From NCBI GenBank assembly GCA_016791115.1, contig JAEUNL010000064.1, positions 186,001-250,000 on the forward strand: DNA of 64,000 bases. Reading direction: 5' to 3'. Positions 25,628-34,628 of this stretch are shown here, in pieces (the first letter of the stretch is position 1; each line of letters begins with the position of its first letter). The DNA comes from Rhodocyclaceae bacterium (GTDB lineage: Bacteria; Pseudomonadota; Gammaproteobacteria; Burkholderiales; Rhodocyclaceae). The position numbers and the translations under genes are program-made. Below the pieces are notes generated by a model. That model had not been told where the DNA came from. It made no database searches and saw only the letters and a list, made by a program, of their open reading frames with translations.

Positions 25628-26947
25628 TCAGGCAAGCGAGCCGGTCGTGCCGCCCTGCTCGGCGGTGGCGCCCGGAAGCAGCCTGATCTCGCGCTGCGGG
25701 AACGGGATCTCGATGCCCTGGCGCTTGAATTCGCGCCAGATCTCGAGATTGATCGCCGAGCGCACCGCGAGCGTGCCCTCCTGCGGATCGGCGATCCACA
25801 GCCCGAGTTCGAGGTTGATGCCGCTGTCGGCGAATCCGGTGACGAAAGCCTGCGGGGCAGGATCGTCCAGCACGCGCGGATGCGCGTCGGCGCATCCGGT
25901 CAGGATGCGCATCGCCAAATCGAGGTCGCTGTGATAGCTCACCTGAACCGCCAGCGCAACGCGCACGCGCGAATTGCTGAAGGTCTCGTTCTCCACCACG
26001 GCGCTGATCAGCATCTCGTTCGGCACGATGGATTCGATGCCCGTGGTGCTGCGCAACACCGTGTAGCGCGTGGTGATCTCGCGCACCTCGCCGCGGAAGC
26101 GGTCGACATTGATTACGTTGCCGATGCGGATCGAGCGGTCGAGCAGGATGATGAAGCCCGACACGTAGTTGCTGGCGATGCGTTGCAGGCCGAGCCCCAG
26201 GCCGACGCCGAGCGCGCCGCCGAACACCGACAGCGTGGTGAGGTCGATGCCCACCATCGGCAGCGCCACCAGGATCGCCACCAGCAGCAGCAGTGCCTTG
26301 GCCAGGCGCGAGAACACCGCACGCAGGCTGGCATCCAGCCCCTGCGCCGCCATCAGCCGCGATTCGACCTGGCCCGAGACCCACAGGGCACCGAGCACCG
26401 TCACCAGCACCGTGGCCAGCCCCTGCAGGATCAGCCACACCGAGAGCTTCTGCTTGCCGACCGAGAACTGGATCGATTCCATCCACTCGATCATGTCGGG
26501 CAGGATGCCGAGCACGTGCAACGCGAACAACGCCCACACCAGGGCCGCAAAGCCACGCTCGAAGCCCGCCAGCCAACCCGACGGCGCAAACACCGTGCGC
26601 AGCGCGAACACCGTCATGCGAATCAGCGCCATCGCGCCGAGCAGCGCAATGGTCACGCCGAACAGTTGCGTCGGCAATTCGGCCAGGTGAGCAATGCCGC
26701 GCCCGAGCAGCACCAGCAGCATCGCGGTGAGCGGAAAAGTCAGCCGGCGCACGCTGCCGCGCCCGAGTTCGGCCACGCGGCCCGCGGCCCGCGCATCGGC
26801 CAATCGGCGTTTGCGCACATGGCGACTCAGCATCAGCGCGACCGCGATCGCCAGCGCGATGATCAGCAACTCGAACACCACGCCAGGTTCCGCGAGGGAA
26901 TCGACGAACTCGGAAACCAGCTCAACCGGCGACTTGCGTTGGCTCAT
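25628..26947 (-). CDS. Mechanosensitive ion channel, MscS family
   Basis: 439 residues with about five transmembrane helices and a C-terminal soluble MscS beta and alpha/beta domain. The pore helix LTTLSVFGGALGVGLGLGLQ has the Gly/Ala-rich pattern of MscS TM3, followed by RIASNYVSGFIILLD and the beta domain VNVDRFRGEVREITTRYTVLRS. It protects cells from hypo-osmotic lysis. Gap of ten bases to the phospholipase-D-like gene upstream, so probably one transcript. Confidence 0.92.
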   Translation of the reverse strand: MSQRKSPVELVSEFVDSLAEPGVVFELLIIALAIAVALMLSRHVRKRRLADARAAGRVAELGRGSVRRLTFPLTAMLLVLLGRGIAHLAELPTQLFGVTIALLGAMALIRMTVFALRTVFAPSGWLAGFERGFAALVWALFALHVLGILPDMIEWMESIQFSVGKQKLSVWLILQGLATVLVTVLGALWVSGQVESRLMAAQGLDASLRAVFSRLAKALLLLVAILVALPMVGIDLTTLSVFGGALGVGLGLGLQRIASNYVSGFIILLDRSIRIGNVINVDRFRGEVREITTRYTVLRSTTGIESIVPNEMLISAVVENETFSNSRVRVALAVQVSYHSDLDLAMRILTGCADAHPRVLDDPAPQAFVTGFADSGINLELGLWIADPQEGTLAVRSAINLEIWREFKRQGIEIPFPQREIRLLPGATAEQGGTTGSLA

Positions 26948-26957
26948 CGGTTATGTC

Positions 26958-27539
26958 TCACTCAGGCTGTTTCAAGAACGCCCGGTAGGGCACGGCCTGC
27001 GCACGATGGCGCTGCCAGTTATCCAGGTAGGCCAGCGCCAGCGGACGGTTGCCGCGCAGCACCAGCAGGTTCTCGGCATTGCGCTCGCGCGCCGAACGCG
27101 TGAAATTGTACGAACCGGTCACCACCGCGCATCGATCGCCGTGCGGATCGACCACCATGACCTTGTTGTGCGCGTTGGCGTAGGCCGTCTCGATCGCCAC
27201 CGCGATGCCCGCCTCGGCCAGCTTCGGGATCTGCGAACCACGCTGCCGGCTCGCGCCGGCATCGGCCAGCACCTCGACGCGCACGCCGCGTCGCTGCGCC
27301 TGCTCCAGCGCGGCCGCGATCGCGCGGCTGGTGAACAGGTAGGACTGGACGTAGATCTCCTTGCGCGCGTCCGCCACGGCACGCAACAGCACAGCCTGTG
27401 CATCGTCACGCGGCGAGAAGGCGACTTCGACCGTGCCGCGCGCCGCGATCGTGCGCGGCGCCCGCGCGTCGAACGCAGACACCACCTGCGCGAACAGCAG
27501 CGAGGCGGCCAGCACAGGCACGCCCCACGCCGATCTCAC
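26958..27539 (-). CDS. Exported phospholipase D-like protein with one HKD motif (Nuc-like endonuclease family)
   Basis: 193 residues from a GTG that overlaps the rsmB stop by three bases. A signal peptide (VPVLAASLLFAQVVSAF) is followed by one HKD motif, H124-x-K126-x4-D131 in AHNKVMVVD, then the GSYNFTRSA block. Single-HKD proteins of this size act as dimers; the best known is the periplasmic nuclease Nuc. Phosphodiesterase on nucleic acids or lipids in the periplasm is likely; which one is not visible. An open frame extends upstream in the rsmB region, but only as a shadow. Confidence 0.88.
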   Translation of the reverse strand: MRSAWGVPVLAASLLFAQVVSAFDARAPRTIAARGTVEVAFSPRDDAQAVLLRAVADARKEIYVQSYLFTSRAIAAALEQAQRRGVRVEVLADAGASRQRGSQIPKLAEAGIAVAIETAYANAHNKVMVVDPHGDRCAVVTGSYNFTRSARERNAENLLVLRGNRPLALAYLDNWQRHRAQAVPYRAFLKQPE

Positions 27540-28795
27540 TTGCGGCGCTCCAGCACGACCGCATAGAAGCCGTCGGTGTCGTGCTGCTGCGGCGAGAGGC
27601 GCAGCGCGTCGCCGGTATCCAGCGTGATCTGCTGCTGGCCGAGCACGCGCGTCGCCGGGATCTGGCTGAAATCCTCGTGTGCCGCGAGAAACGCCGCGAC
27701 CACGTCCTCGTTCTCCTGCGGCAGGATGCTGCAGGTGGCATAGACCAGCCGCCCGCCCGGCTTCACCAGCCGCGCCGCACCGGAGAGGATGTCCTGCTGC
27801 TTGCGCACCAGCTCGGCCACGCCCTCGGCAGTCTGACGCCACTTGAGGTCGGGATTGCGGCGCAACGTGCCCAAGCCGCTGCACGGCGCGTCGACCAGCA
27901 CGCGGTCGATCTTGCCCGCGAGGCGCTTGACGCGCACGTCGTTCTCGCTCGATATGCACACCGGATGGACGTTGGACAGCCCGGCGCGCGCCACACGCGG
28001 CCGCAGCCGCGCCAGCCGCTTCTCGGACACGTCGAAGGCATAAAGCCGCCCGGTGGAGCGCATCAGTGCACCGAGCAGCAGCGTCTTGCCGCCGGCGCCG
28101 GCGCAGAAGTCGACCACCATCTCGCCGCGTTTGGGCGCCACCAGATAGGCCAGCAGTTGCGATCCCTCGTCCTGCACCTCGATCTGGCCCTGCTGGTACA
28201 GCGTGTAGCGCGTCAGCGCCGGCTTGCTGCGCAGGCGGATCGACAGTGGCGAAATCCTGCCGGCTTCGGCCTCGTAGCCGTCGGCCTTGAGCTGTTCGAG
28301 CACCGCATCGCGCGAGGCCTTGAGCGGGTTCACGCGCAGGTCGAGCGGCGCCCCGGTGTTGAGGCTGCGCGCCAGTTCCAGCAGTTTCTCGCCGCTCATG
28401 TGCGGCGTCAGCATGTCGACCAGCCAGTCAGGCAGGTCGGCCTGCTCGGCCAGCGTGAGTTCGGGCTCGGGCTCGGATTTGAGCCGTGCGAGCCAATCGG
28501 CCTCGCCGGTCTCGAGCAGCCCTTCGAGCGCCCGCTGCGACAAGCCGGCATGGCGCACCAGTTGCGCCAGGATCAGGCGGCGCGGCGTGACCGGAACACC
28601 GATCACGCGCGACAGCGAGCGCTTGCGGCGCAGCACCGCGTACACCGTTTCGGCGATGAAGGCACGATCGCGTGCGCCGAGCACCTTCTGCTCGCGGAAA
28701 TAGGCGGACAGCACGCCGTCGGCCGGATGTTCGAATCGCAGCGCATCGCTGAGCGCGGCGCAGGCTCCGCTGAGTTGTTTCGGCGTCACGCGCAT
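27536..28795 (-). CDS. rsmB: 16S rRNA cytosine-5 methyltransferase, RsmB/NOP family
   Basis: 419 residues. An N-terminal NusB-like helical domain (~residues 1-130) and C-terminal methyltransferase domain: VVDFCAGAGGKTLLLGALM (motif I), the DAPCSGLGTLRRNPDLKW motif IV, and VYATCSILPQENEDVV motif VI with both catalytic Cys. It methylates 16S rRNA (C967 in E. coli). RsmB is favoured over RsmF because of the N-terminal domain and the RRNPDLKW form. It overlaps the PLD-like gene. Confidence 0.9.
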   Translation of the reverse strand: MRVTPKQLSGACAALSDALRFEHPADGVLSAYFREQKVLGARDRAFIAETVYAVLRRKRSLSRVIGVPVTPRRLILAQLVRHAGLSQRALEGLLETGEADWLARLKSEPEPELTLAEQADLPDWLVDMLTPHMSGEKLLELARSLNTGAPLDLRVNPLKASRDAVLEQLKADGYEAEAGRISPLSIRLRSKPALTRYTLYQQGQIEVQDEGSQLLAYLVAPKRGEMVVDFCAGAGGKTLLLGALMRSTGRLYAFDVSEKRLARLRPRVARAGLSNVHPVCISSENDVRVKRLAGKIDRVLVDAPCSGLGTLRRNPDLKWRQTAEGVAELVRKQQDILSGAARLVKPGGRLVYATCSILPQENEDVVAAFLAAHEDFSQIPATRVLGQQQITLDTGDALRLSPQQHDTDGFYAVVLERRK

Positions 28796-28811
28796 AGGGA
28801 AAAGACCATGA

Positions 28812-29978
28812 TCATTGTTGTTTTGCTTGTTCCGTCGTGTCCCGCGCCTTGCCGAGCAGGGTCTGGCCGTCGGCCTCGATGTGCTCGGCCACCAGTTGCG
28901 TCGCGGTGCCGTTGCGGTCGGTGAACATGATGCGCACCGGCAGATTCTGCAGTTCCGGCGCCAGCCAGACTTCCGTCGTCTGGTCGCGCCCGGTGGTGCG
29001 CACGTGCAGTGTTCGCACCTCGCCCGCCCGTGTCCTGACCGTATCCTCGCCCACCCATTCGAGCGCGTTGCGGTAGAAATTCCTGCCGCTGGCGACCGCG
29101 ACGTCGGTCACACCTCGCGCATTCGCGATTGCTCCGAGCTGGTAGGCAAGACTCAGCACGTCCTGCGCGCCGGGTTCCAGCGGAAACTCGCGCCGCTTGC
29201 TGCCCCTGTCCAGCGTCAGCCTCATCTGTTTCCAGTCGAAGGTCGTGTTCGAGGTGTCGCGCCCGGTCTGCTCGAAAGAAAACCGGCGCGGTCTGAGGCC
29301 GCCTGAATAGAAGCTTCCGGCGCTGGTCTGGGTGACGGTGAGCGGCTTGAACAAACGTGCGGCACCAGTTGTTTCCATGACGATGCGCAACCGGTAGCCC
29401 CGCTCGTCGCGACGCCAAGTCTGAAACGCTTCTCCGACCTGAATGTTGCCAAGTATAAGGGAGAACGCGATGCGGGCCTCGCGTGGCAAAGCGGATGCGC
29501 CGGCAAAGCCCTCTTCCGGCTGATCTTCGGCGGAATCGGCAACTGGCTGCGCATCCCCTTTATTATCAGTCACTTGAATATCTTCGACTGCTTCTGCCGA
29601 CGCATCCGGCAGCGCCTGCGCGGGCTCGGGCCGGGGTGTCTCCGGTTCAGCCGGGACCGACGCCGGCTCGGGCTCCGGTGTCGGAGGCGACGGTCCGATC
29701 GTGGCCGCCGGCGCCTGCGGTGTCGGTTCGGGGGCCGGCCTCGGCTTGGGCTTGGGTCGCGGCTTCGGCCGCGGTTTGGATGCCGGCGGCGGCAGCGGCT
29801 GAACGACCTCGGCGGCAGGCGGCTCGACCGCCTTGCTTACCAGCTGCGCCTCGATGCGTAGTGCCTCGGGTTCCGCCAACTCGGGCACGTCCCAACCGGG
29901 ACCGGCAACCAGCGTGACATGGGCCAGCGCCGAAACAACGAAGGCGCCCAGCAGCGCACGGTCGATGCGCCTGGCCAT
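28812..29978 (-). CDS. DUF3108 protein with TonB-like proline-rich N-terminus
   Basis: 388 residues. An N-terminal hydrophobic anchor (ALLGAFVVSALAHVTLV) is followed by a long Pro/Lys/Arg then Pro/Glu region (KPRPKPRPKPKPRP, about residues 60-120), suited to spanning the periplasm. The C-terminal ~220 residues form the DUF3108 domain (IAFSLILGNIQVGEAFQTW, GLRPRRFSFEQTGRD, DVLSLAYQLG). The family is common in betaproteobacteria and usually next to purN, as here. Function unknown. Gap of 16 bases to rsmB and six to purN, so it is probably one operon. Confidence 0.85.
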   Translation of the reverse strand: MARRIDRALLGAFVVSALAHVTLVAGPGWDVPELAEPEALRIEAQLVSKAVEPPAAEVVQPLPPPASKPRPKPRPKPKPRPAPEPTPQAPAATIGPSPPTPEPEPASVPAEPETPRPEPAQALPDASAEAVEDIQVTDNKGDAQPVADSAEDQPEEGFAGASALPREARIAFSLILGNIQVGEAFQTWRRDERGYRLRIVMETTGAARLFKPLTVTQTSAGSFYSGGLRPRRFSFEQTGRDTSNTTFDWKQMRLTLDRGSKRREFPLEPGAQDVLSLAYQLGAIANARGVTDVAVASGRNFYRNALEWVGEDTVRTRAGEVRTLHVRTTGRDQTTEVWLAPELQNLPVRIMFTDRNGTATQLVAEHIEADGQTLLGKARDTTEQAKQQ

Positions 29979-29984
29979 GTGGAC

Positions 29985-30635
29985 TCAGACGCCCGCCGGG
30001 TCCGGCAGCGGGTTGATCAACGACTGCGCCCCCTCCGCCGCACCGGCCAGTTGTGCACGGCCATTTGGAGCAAGCGTCAGCCGGCCCTCGAGAAACCAGC
30101 GGATCGCCTGCGGGTAGAGCCGGTGCTCCTGCTCGAGCACACGTGCCGCCAGCGCGGCCTCGTCGTCGCCGGGCAGAACCGGCACCGCGGCCTGGGCGAT
30201 GATCGGCCCGCCATCGAGATCGGATGTCACGAAATGCACCGTGCAGCCGTGGATGCGCACACCGGCGTCGAGCGCACGGCGGTGCGTATCCAGGCCCGTG
30301 AAGGCAGGCAACAGCGACGGATGGATGTTGATCATGCGGCCGCGGTAGCGATCGACGAAGCCGGCCGTCAGCACGCGCATGAACCCGGCCAGCACCACCA
30401 GTGCAGGTACGTGGGTGTCGATACGCTCGGCCAGCGCGGCATCGAACGCCTCGCGCGAATCGAACTCGCGATGGTCGAGCACCGCCGTGGCGATGTCCGC
30501 CGCGCGCGCCAGCGCCAGCCCCGCGGCGTCCGGGCGATTGCTGATCACCGCTGCGACCTGGGCCTGCAGGCCGGCGCGCAGGATCGCCCCGAGATTGCTG
30601 CCTCTGCCGGATATCAGGACGATGATGGATTTCAA
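29985..30635 (-). CDS. purN: Phosphoribosylglycinamide formyltransferase
   Basis: 216 residues. PurN formylates GAR with 10-formyl-THF in purine synthesis. IIVLISGRGSNLGAIL is the phosphate-binding loop; LAGFMRVLTAGFVD, RMINIHPSLLPAFTGLDTHRRAL and the Asp in TSDLDGGPIIAQ supply the catalytic Asn-His-Asp set. First gene of the purN-DUF3108-rsmB-PLD-mscS run on this strand. Confidence 0.96.
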   Translation of the reverse strand: MKSIIVLISGRGSNLGAILRAGLQAQVAAVISNRPDAAGLALARAADIATAVLDHREFDSREAFDAALAERIDTHVPALVVLAGFMRVLTAGFVDRYRGRMINIHPSLLPAFTGLDTHRRALDAGVRIHGCTVHFVTSDLDGGPIIAQAAVPVLPGDDEAALAARVLEQEHRLYPQAIRWFLEGRLTLAPNGRAQLAGAAEGAQSLINPLPDPAGV

Positions 30636-30823
30636 TGTCAGGGTAACCAGGACGCGAAGACAAGGCCGTCACGCCGCAATTCCGCCGCCCGGATCGGGGT
30701 CGGCCCCAGGTTCGAGCCTGTCTCCCGAGCCAGGTTCCCGTGCATGTCGCAGGCCGCGGCGGAACAGCGGTGACGCTACAATTCTACCGCGCCACCCGGA
30801 ACACCCCTATCCAACTGATAAAA

Positions 30824-31483
30824 CTACCCTTTTTGTGCAGCCAGGACGCCACGTCGATGCTGCCACCAGCCGATGACGAGCGGCAGCAGCGAGATGCCGA
30901 TGATGGCGAGGATCACCGCGGTCAGGTTGTTCTTGATGAAGGGCACGTTGCCGAACAGGTAGCCGGCGACGCACAGCGAAACCACCCAGGTCAGGCCGCC
31001 GAGGAAATCCACCATCACGAAACGCGGATAGGTCATCTTCGCCACGCCAGCGACGAAGGGCGCGAAAGTGCGCACCAGCGGCAAGTAGCGCGAAATCAGC
31101 AGCGCCTTGCCGCCATGCTTCTCGTAGAAGGCGTGGGTCTTGTCGAAGGCGGCGCGGTTGAAGAAACGCGACTGCTCCCAGCGGAACACGCGCGGCCCGA
31201 AATAGCGCCCAACCCAGTAATTGACGTTGTCGCCGATTACCGCCGCCACGGTCAGCGTGGCGCACAGGGGCACGATCTCCAGGCCGCCGCCCTTGGCCGC
31301 CAGCGCGCCGGCGAGGAAAAGCAGCGAATCGCCCGGCAGGAAGGGCGTCACCACGAGGCCGGTCTCGCAGAAAATGATCAGGAACAGGATCGCGTAGATC
31401 CAGGTGCCGTACTGCGCGAGCAGCATCTCGAGGTGCTTGTCGAGGTGCAGGACGATGTCGATGAACTGGCCGAGCAACTCCAT
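30824..31483 (-). CDS. DedA family (VTT domain) inner membrane protein
   Basis: 219 residues. FCETGLVVTPFLPGDSLLFLAG and YFGPRVFRWEQ are the E-x-G-x3-P-x-PGD/E and conserved G motifs of DedA; the R-x3-P-L-x-R-x-F-x-P-x-x-A-G block is read as SRYLPLVRTFAPFVAGVA. Several hydrophobic segments. Members are linked to lipid carrier (undecaprenyl phosphate) translocation and membrane potential. It is divergent from mutL. Confidence 0.92.
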   Translation of the reverse strand: MELLGQFIDIVLHLDKHLEMLLAQYGTWIYAILFLIIFCETGLVVTPFLPGDSLLFLAGALAAKGGGLEIVPLCATLTVAAVIGDNVNYWVGRYFGPRVFRWEQSRFFNRAAFDKTHAFYEKHGGKALLISRYLPLVRTFAPFVAGVAKMTYPRFVMVDFLGGLTWVVSLCVAGYLFGNVPFIKNNLTAVILAIIGISLLPLVIGWWQHRRGVLAAQKG

Positions 31484-31549
31484 GGCGGGCAGAAATCCGG
31501 CGATGCAAAGGCGCGATTCTACCCGAGCGGGCCAGGCGACCCGGCCGGC

Positions 31550-31555
31550 TATAAT
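31550..31555 (+). promoter_or_regulatory. Candidate mutL -10 (TATAAT), twelve bases from the start codon
   Basis: TATAAT ends 11 bases before the mutL ATG. If it is used, transcription would start a handful of bases before the ATG, giving a nearly leaderless mRNA. No strong -35 is seen. Confidence 0.35.
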
Positions 31556-31566
31556 CCGCTGCCTCC

Positions 31567-33360
31567 ATGCCTGCCATCCACGCGCTTCCGGAACTGCTCA
31601 TCAACCAGATCGCCGCCGGCGAGGTGGTCGAGCGCCCTGCCTCGGTGCTCAAGGAACTGCTCGAGAACAGTCTCGACGCCGGCAGCCGCACAATCGACGT
31701 GCAGCTCGCCGAAGGCGGTGTGCGCCAGATCCGCGTGGCCGACGACGGCGGCGGCATCGCGAAGGGTGACCTGCCGCTCGCGCTCGCGCGCCACGCGACG
31801 AGCAAAATCGCCACGCTCGACGACCTCGAGCGCGTCGCCACCATGGGCTTTCGCGGCGAGGCGCTGGCGGCGATCGCAGCGGTCTCGCGCATCACGCTGA
31901 CCAGCCGCGAGGCGGGCAGCGCGCACGCCTGGCGCATCCACGGCGGCGAGTCGGCGCCCGCACCGGCCGCACTCGGCGCCGGCACGGTGGTCGAAGTGTC
32001 CGACCTCTACTTCAACACTCCGGCGCGGCGCAAGTTCCTCAAGTCCGACGCCACCGAGTTCGCGCATTGCGACGACGTGTTCCGCCGCATCGCACTGGCG
32101 CGGCCCGACATTGCGCTGCAGCTCGCACACAACGGCCGCGTGTCGCACCGCCTGCCGGCGAGCGACAGCGGACGCCGCGTCGCCGAACTGCTCGGCGACG
32201 AATTCGTCGCCCAGGCGCGCGTCATCGAGGCCGACGCCGGTCCGCTGCGCCTGTCGGGCCATGCCGCGCTGCCCGCCTATTCGCGCGGAACGCGCGACGA
32301 GCAGTTCTTCTACGTCAATCGCCGCTTCGTGCGCGACAAGCTGCTCGCCCACGCGCTTCGTGAGGCCTATGCCGACATCCTGCACGGCACCCGCCATCCG
32401 GCCTTCGTGCTGTTTCTCGACATCGACCCGGCGCTGGTCGATGTGAACGTGCACCCGGCCAAGACCGAAGTGCGTTTCCGCGACGCGCGCGCGGTGCATC
32501 AGTTCGTCTTCCACGCACTGACGCGCTCGCTCGCCACGCCCGGCACGCAGCAGGCCGCGCATCCGCAATCGGTCGCCGCGCAGGCGCCGGCATGGATGCC
32601 GCCGCAGCAGACGCGGCTCGCCGTCGAGCAGCCGCGCGAAGCCTATTTCGCCTTCGCGCGCAGCGCGCTCGCGCCTGCCGACGCGCCCGAAGGGACCGGC
32701 CTGGGAGCAAATATCCATGCGCCTTCCAGGGCATCGGTCGAGCCGGCCGCAAACGCCCCGGCAAGCGACGAAACCGGCGCGCCGCCGCTCGGCTACGCCA
32801 TCGCGCAACTGCACGGCATCTATGTGCTGGCGCAGAACGCCGCCGGGCTGGTGCTGGTGGACATGCACGCCGCGCACGAGCGCATCCTGTACGAGAAGCT
32901 CAAGCAAGTACTCGACGGCGCGCCCGCGGTGCAGAACCTGCTGATACCGGCGGTGTTCGGCGCCGGGGCGCAGGAGATGGCCGCCGCCACCGACCATGCC
33001 GATGTGCTGGCACGGCTCGGCTTCGATGTTGGCGCCGCCGGGCCGAACGAACTCGTGGTGCGCAGCGTGCCGGCGCTGCTGGCGCGCGCGCCGGTCGCCG
33101 ACCTGGTGCGCGCCCTGCTCGCCGAACTGCGCGAGTTTCCCGCCAGCACCGTGATCGAGGCGCGGCGCAACGAATTGCTCGCCACGCTCGCCTGCCATGG
33201 CGCGGTGCGCGCCAATCGCGTGCTGGCCCTGCCGGAAATGAACGCGCTGCTGCGCGAGATGGAAGCCACCGAACGCGCCGACCAGTGCAACCACGGCCGG
33301 CCGACGTGGACGCAACTTTCCATCGCCGACCTCGACCGACTGTTCATGCGCGGGCAATGA
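31567..33360 (+). CDS. mutL: DNA mismatch repair protein MutL
   Basis: 597 residues. GHKL ATPase N-terminus: IAAGEVVERPASVLKELLENSLDAG, VADDGGGI, RHATSKI and GFRGEALAAI. The middle DVNVHPAKTEVRF ends the N-terminal region; a Pro/Ala-rich linker (~residues 320-410) leads to the dimerisation domain beginning LGYAIAQLHGIYVLAQN. ACHGAVRANR and QCNHGRPTWTQL are in the C-terminal domain; the DQHA(x)2E(x)4E endonuclease motif appears as DMHAAHERILYE, so it may not be an active metal endonuclease. The linker contains a core of the dispersed repeat described elsewhere. Confidence 0.96.
   Translation: MPAIHALPELLINQIAAGEVVERPASVLKELLENSLDAGSRTIDVQLAEGGVRQIRVADDGGGIAKGDLPLALARHATSKIATLDDLERVATMGFRGEALAAIAAVSRITLTSREAGSAHAWRIHGGESAPAPAALGAGTVVEVSDLYFNTPARRKFLKSDATEFAHCDDVFRRIALARPDIALQLAHNGRVSHRLPASDSGRRVAELLGDEFVAQARVIEADAGPLRLSGHAALPAYSRGTRDEQFFYVNRRFVRDKLLAHALREAYADILHGTRHPAFVLFLDIDPALVDVNVHPAKTEVRFRDARAVHQFVFHALTRSLATPGTQQAAHPQSVAAQAPAWMPPQQTRLAVEQPREAYFAFARSALAPADAPEGTGLGANIHAPSRASVEPAANAPASDETGAPPLGYAIAQLHGIYVLAQNAAGLVLVDMHAAHERILYEKLKQVLDGAPAVQNLLIPAVFGAGAQEMAAATDHADVLARLGFDVGAAGPNELVVRSVPALLARAPVADLVRALLAELREFPASTVIEARRNELLATLACHGAVRANRVLALPEMNALLREMEATERADQCNHGRPTWTQLSIADLDRLFMRGQ
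32710..32721 (-). repeat. Repeat core AATATCCATGCG inside the mutL linker
   Basis: On the minus strand this reads CGCATGGATATT, identical to the core in the intergenic repeat copies at 22.7 and 46.1 kb. It lies in the poorly conserved linker between the two MutL domains. Confidence 0.45.
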
Positions 33361-33470
33361 GGCACTTCAGCTTTCAGCGCGCTGAAGGCGGCGCTTCCCC
33401 ACCCTCGAGGCACAGCATTCGGGCCTGGGTATGCCTGTCTGATTCGCCTTACGACGCCAGTATCGGAATG

Positions 33471-33509
33471 GCCGCGCCGGTCTCGCCCGCCGGGCGAGAC
33501 CGGCGCGGC
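33471..33509. repeat. 39-bp near-perfect palindrome between mutL and miaA
   Basis: Nineteen bases (GCCGCGCCGGTCTCGCCCG), one C, then their exact reverse complement. It is almost all G+C, about 22 bases before the miaA start. There is no following T run, so it is not an ordinary intrinsic terminator. As RNA it would form a very stable hairpin immediately upstream of the miaA start region. Confidence 0.8.
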
Positions 33510-33531
33510 GGCGGCATCGCAACAAGCGCAA

Positions 33532-34551
33532 GTGATATCTGATGCCGCTCCGCCCACCTCATCCACATCCCCTGGCTGGCGACCGGAGGACGATCCGCTG
33601 AACGCCTCTCCCCCCCCCGCCATCCTGCTGCTCGGCCCGACCGCAAGTGGCAAAAGCGCCGCCGCGCTGGAAATCGCGCGCCGTTTCCCGATCGAGATCA
33701 TCAGCGTCGACTCGGCGCAGGTGTATCGCGACATGGACATCGGCACCGCCAAGCCGAACGCCGAAGAACGCGCCACCTGCCCACACCACCTGATCGACAT
33801 CATCTCGCCGGAGGAGAACTACTCCGCCGCGGCATTCCGCGCCGACGCCGTGCGCTTGATGCACGAGATCACCGCACGCGGCCGCGTGCCATTGCTGGCA
33901 GGCGGCACCATGCTCTACTTCAAGGCGCTGCGTGAAGGGCTGTCGGAACTGCCGGAAGCCGACCCCGGCATTCGCGCGCAGATCGACGAGGCGGCGATGC
34001 GCCATGGCTGGCCGGTGCTGCATGCCCAGCTCGCGGCGATCGATCCCGAAACCGCGGCGCGCCTGCAGCCCACCGATGCGCAACGCATCCAGCGCGCGCT
34101 CGAAATCGTGCGCCTGACCGGCGAGCCGCTTGCCGCGAGCTATGCAAAACGCAAACCGGCCGCGCTACCTTTCCGCCAGCTTGCGCTCTGCCTGGCACCG
34201 TCAGACCGCAGCGTGCTGCACCAGCGCATTGCGCAGCGATTCGATGCCATGCTCGCCGCCGGCATGCTCGACGAAGTGCGCCGCCTGCGCGAACGCTACA
34301 CGCTCGATGCGCGCCTGCCCTCGATGCGCTGCGTCGGCTACCGCCAGGCCTGGGAGGTGCTCGACGGCACGCTGCCGGCGGCCGATCTGCGCGAGCGCGG
34401 CATCTACGCCACGCGCCAGCTCGCCAAGCGCCAGCTCACCTGGATGCGTTCGATGAACGATGTCGAGATCGTCGATTGCTGCGATACAGAAGCCGCCGCA
34501 TCGATCGTCGCGCGATCTGCAGAGTGGCTCTCGCGCGACACGCAACGGTAG
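33532..34551 (+). CDS. miaA: tRNA dimethylallyltransferase
   Basis: 339 residues from a GTG; no other common start lies between it and the P-loop, so ~25 extra N-terminal residues compared with typical Mia[17 protein letters not shown] is the P-loop, [20 protein letters not shown] the DSxQvYr motif, [20 protein letters not shown] and [16 protein letters not shown] complete the signature. It adds the isopentenyl group to A37 of UNN-decoding tRNAs. It lies downstream of mutL as in many proteobacteria. Confidence 0.95.
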   Translation: MISDAAPPTSSTSPGWRPEDDPLNASPPPAILLLGPTASGKSAAALEIARRFPIEIISVDSAQVYRDMDIGTAKPNAEERATCPHHLIDIISPEENYSAAAFRADAVRLMHEITARGRVPLLAGGTMLYFKALREGLSELPEADPGIRAQIDEAAMRHGWPVLHAQLAAIDPETAARLQPTDAQRIQRALEIVRLTGEPLAASYAKRKPAALPFRQLALCLAPSDRSVLHQRIAQRFDAMLAAGMLDEVRRLRERYTLDARLPSMRCVGYRQAWEVLDGTLPAADLRERGIYATRQLAKRQLTWMRSMNDVEIVDCCDTEAAASIVARSAEWLSRDTQR

Positions 34552-34628
34552 CGCAAGCACAGGCCTGCCAGACGACGGGGGCCTGTTGCCGGTCGCTGCC
34601 GCGAATTCACTGCCGGGAGTCTGCAGAC

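Noticed and set aside
31549-33357. 602-codon open frame on the minus strand opposite mutL
   Set aside because: High-GC antisense shadow; the plus strand is an unambiguous MutL.
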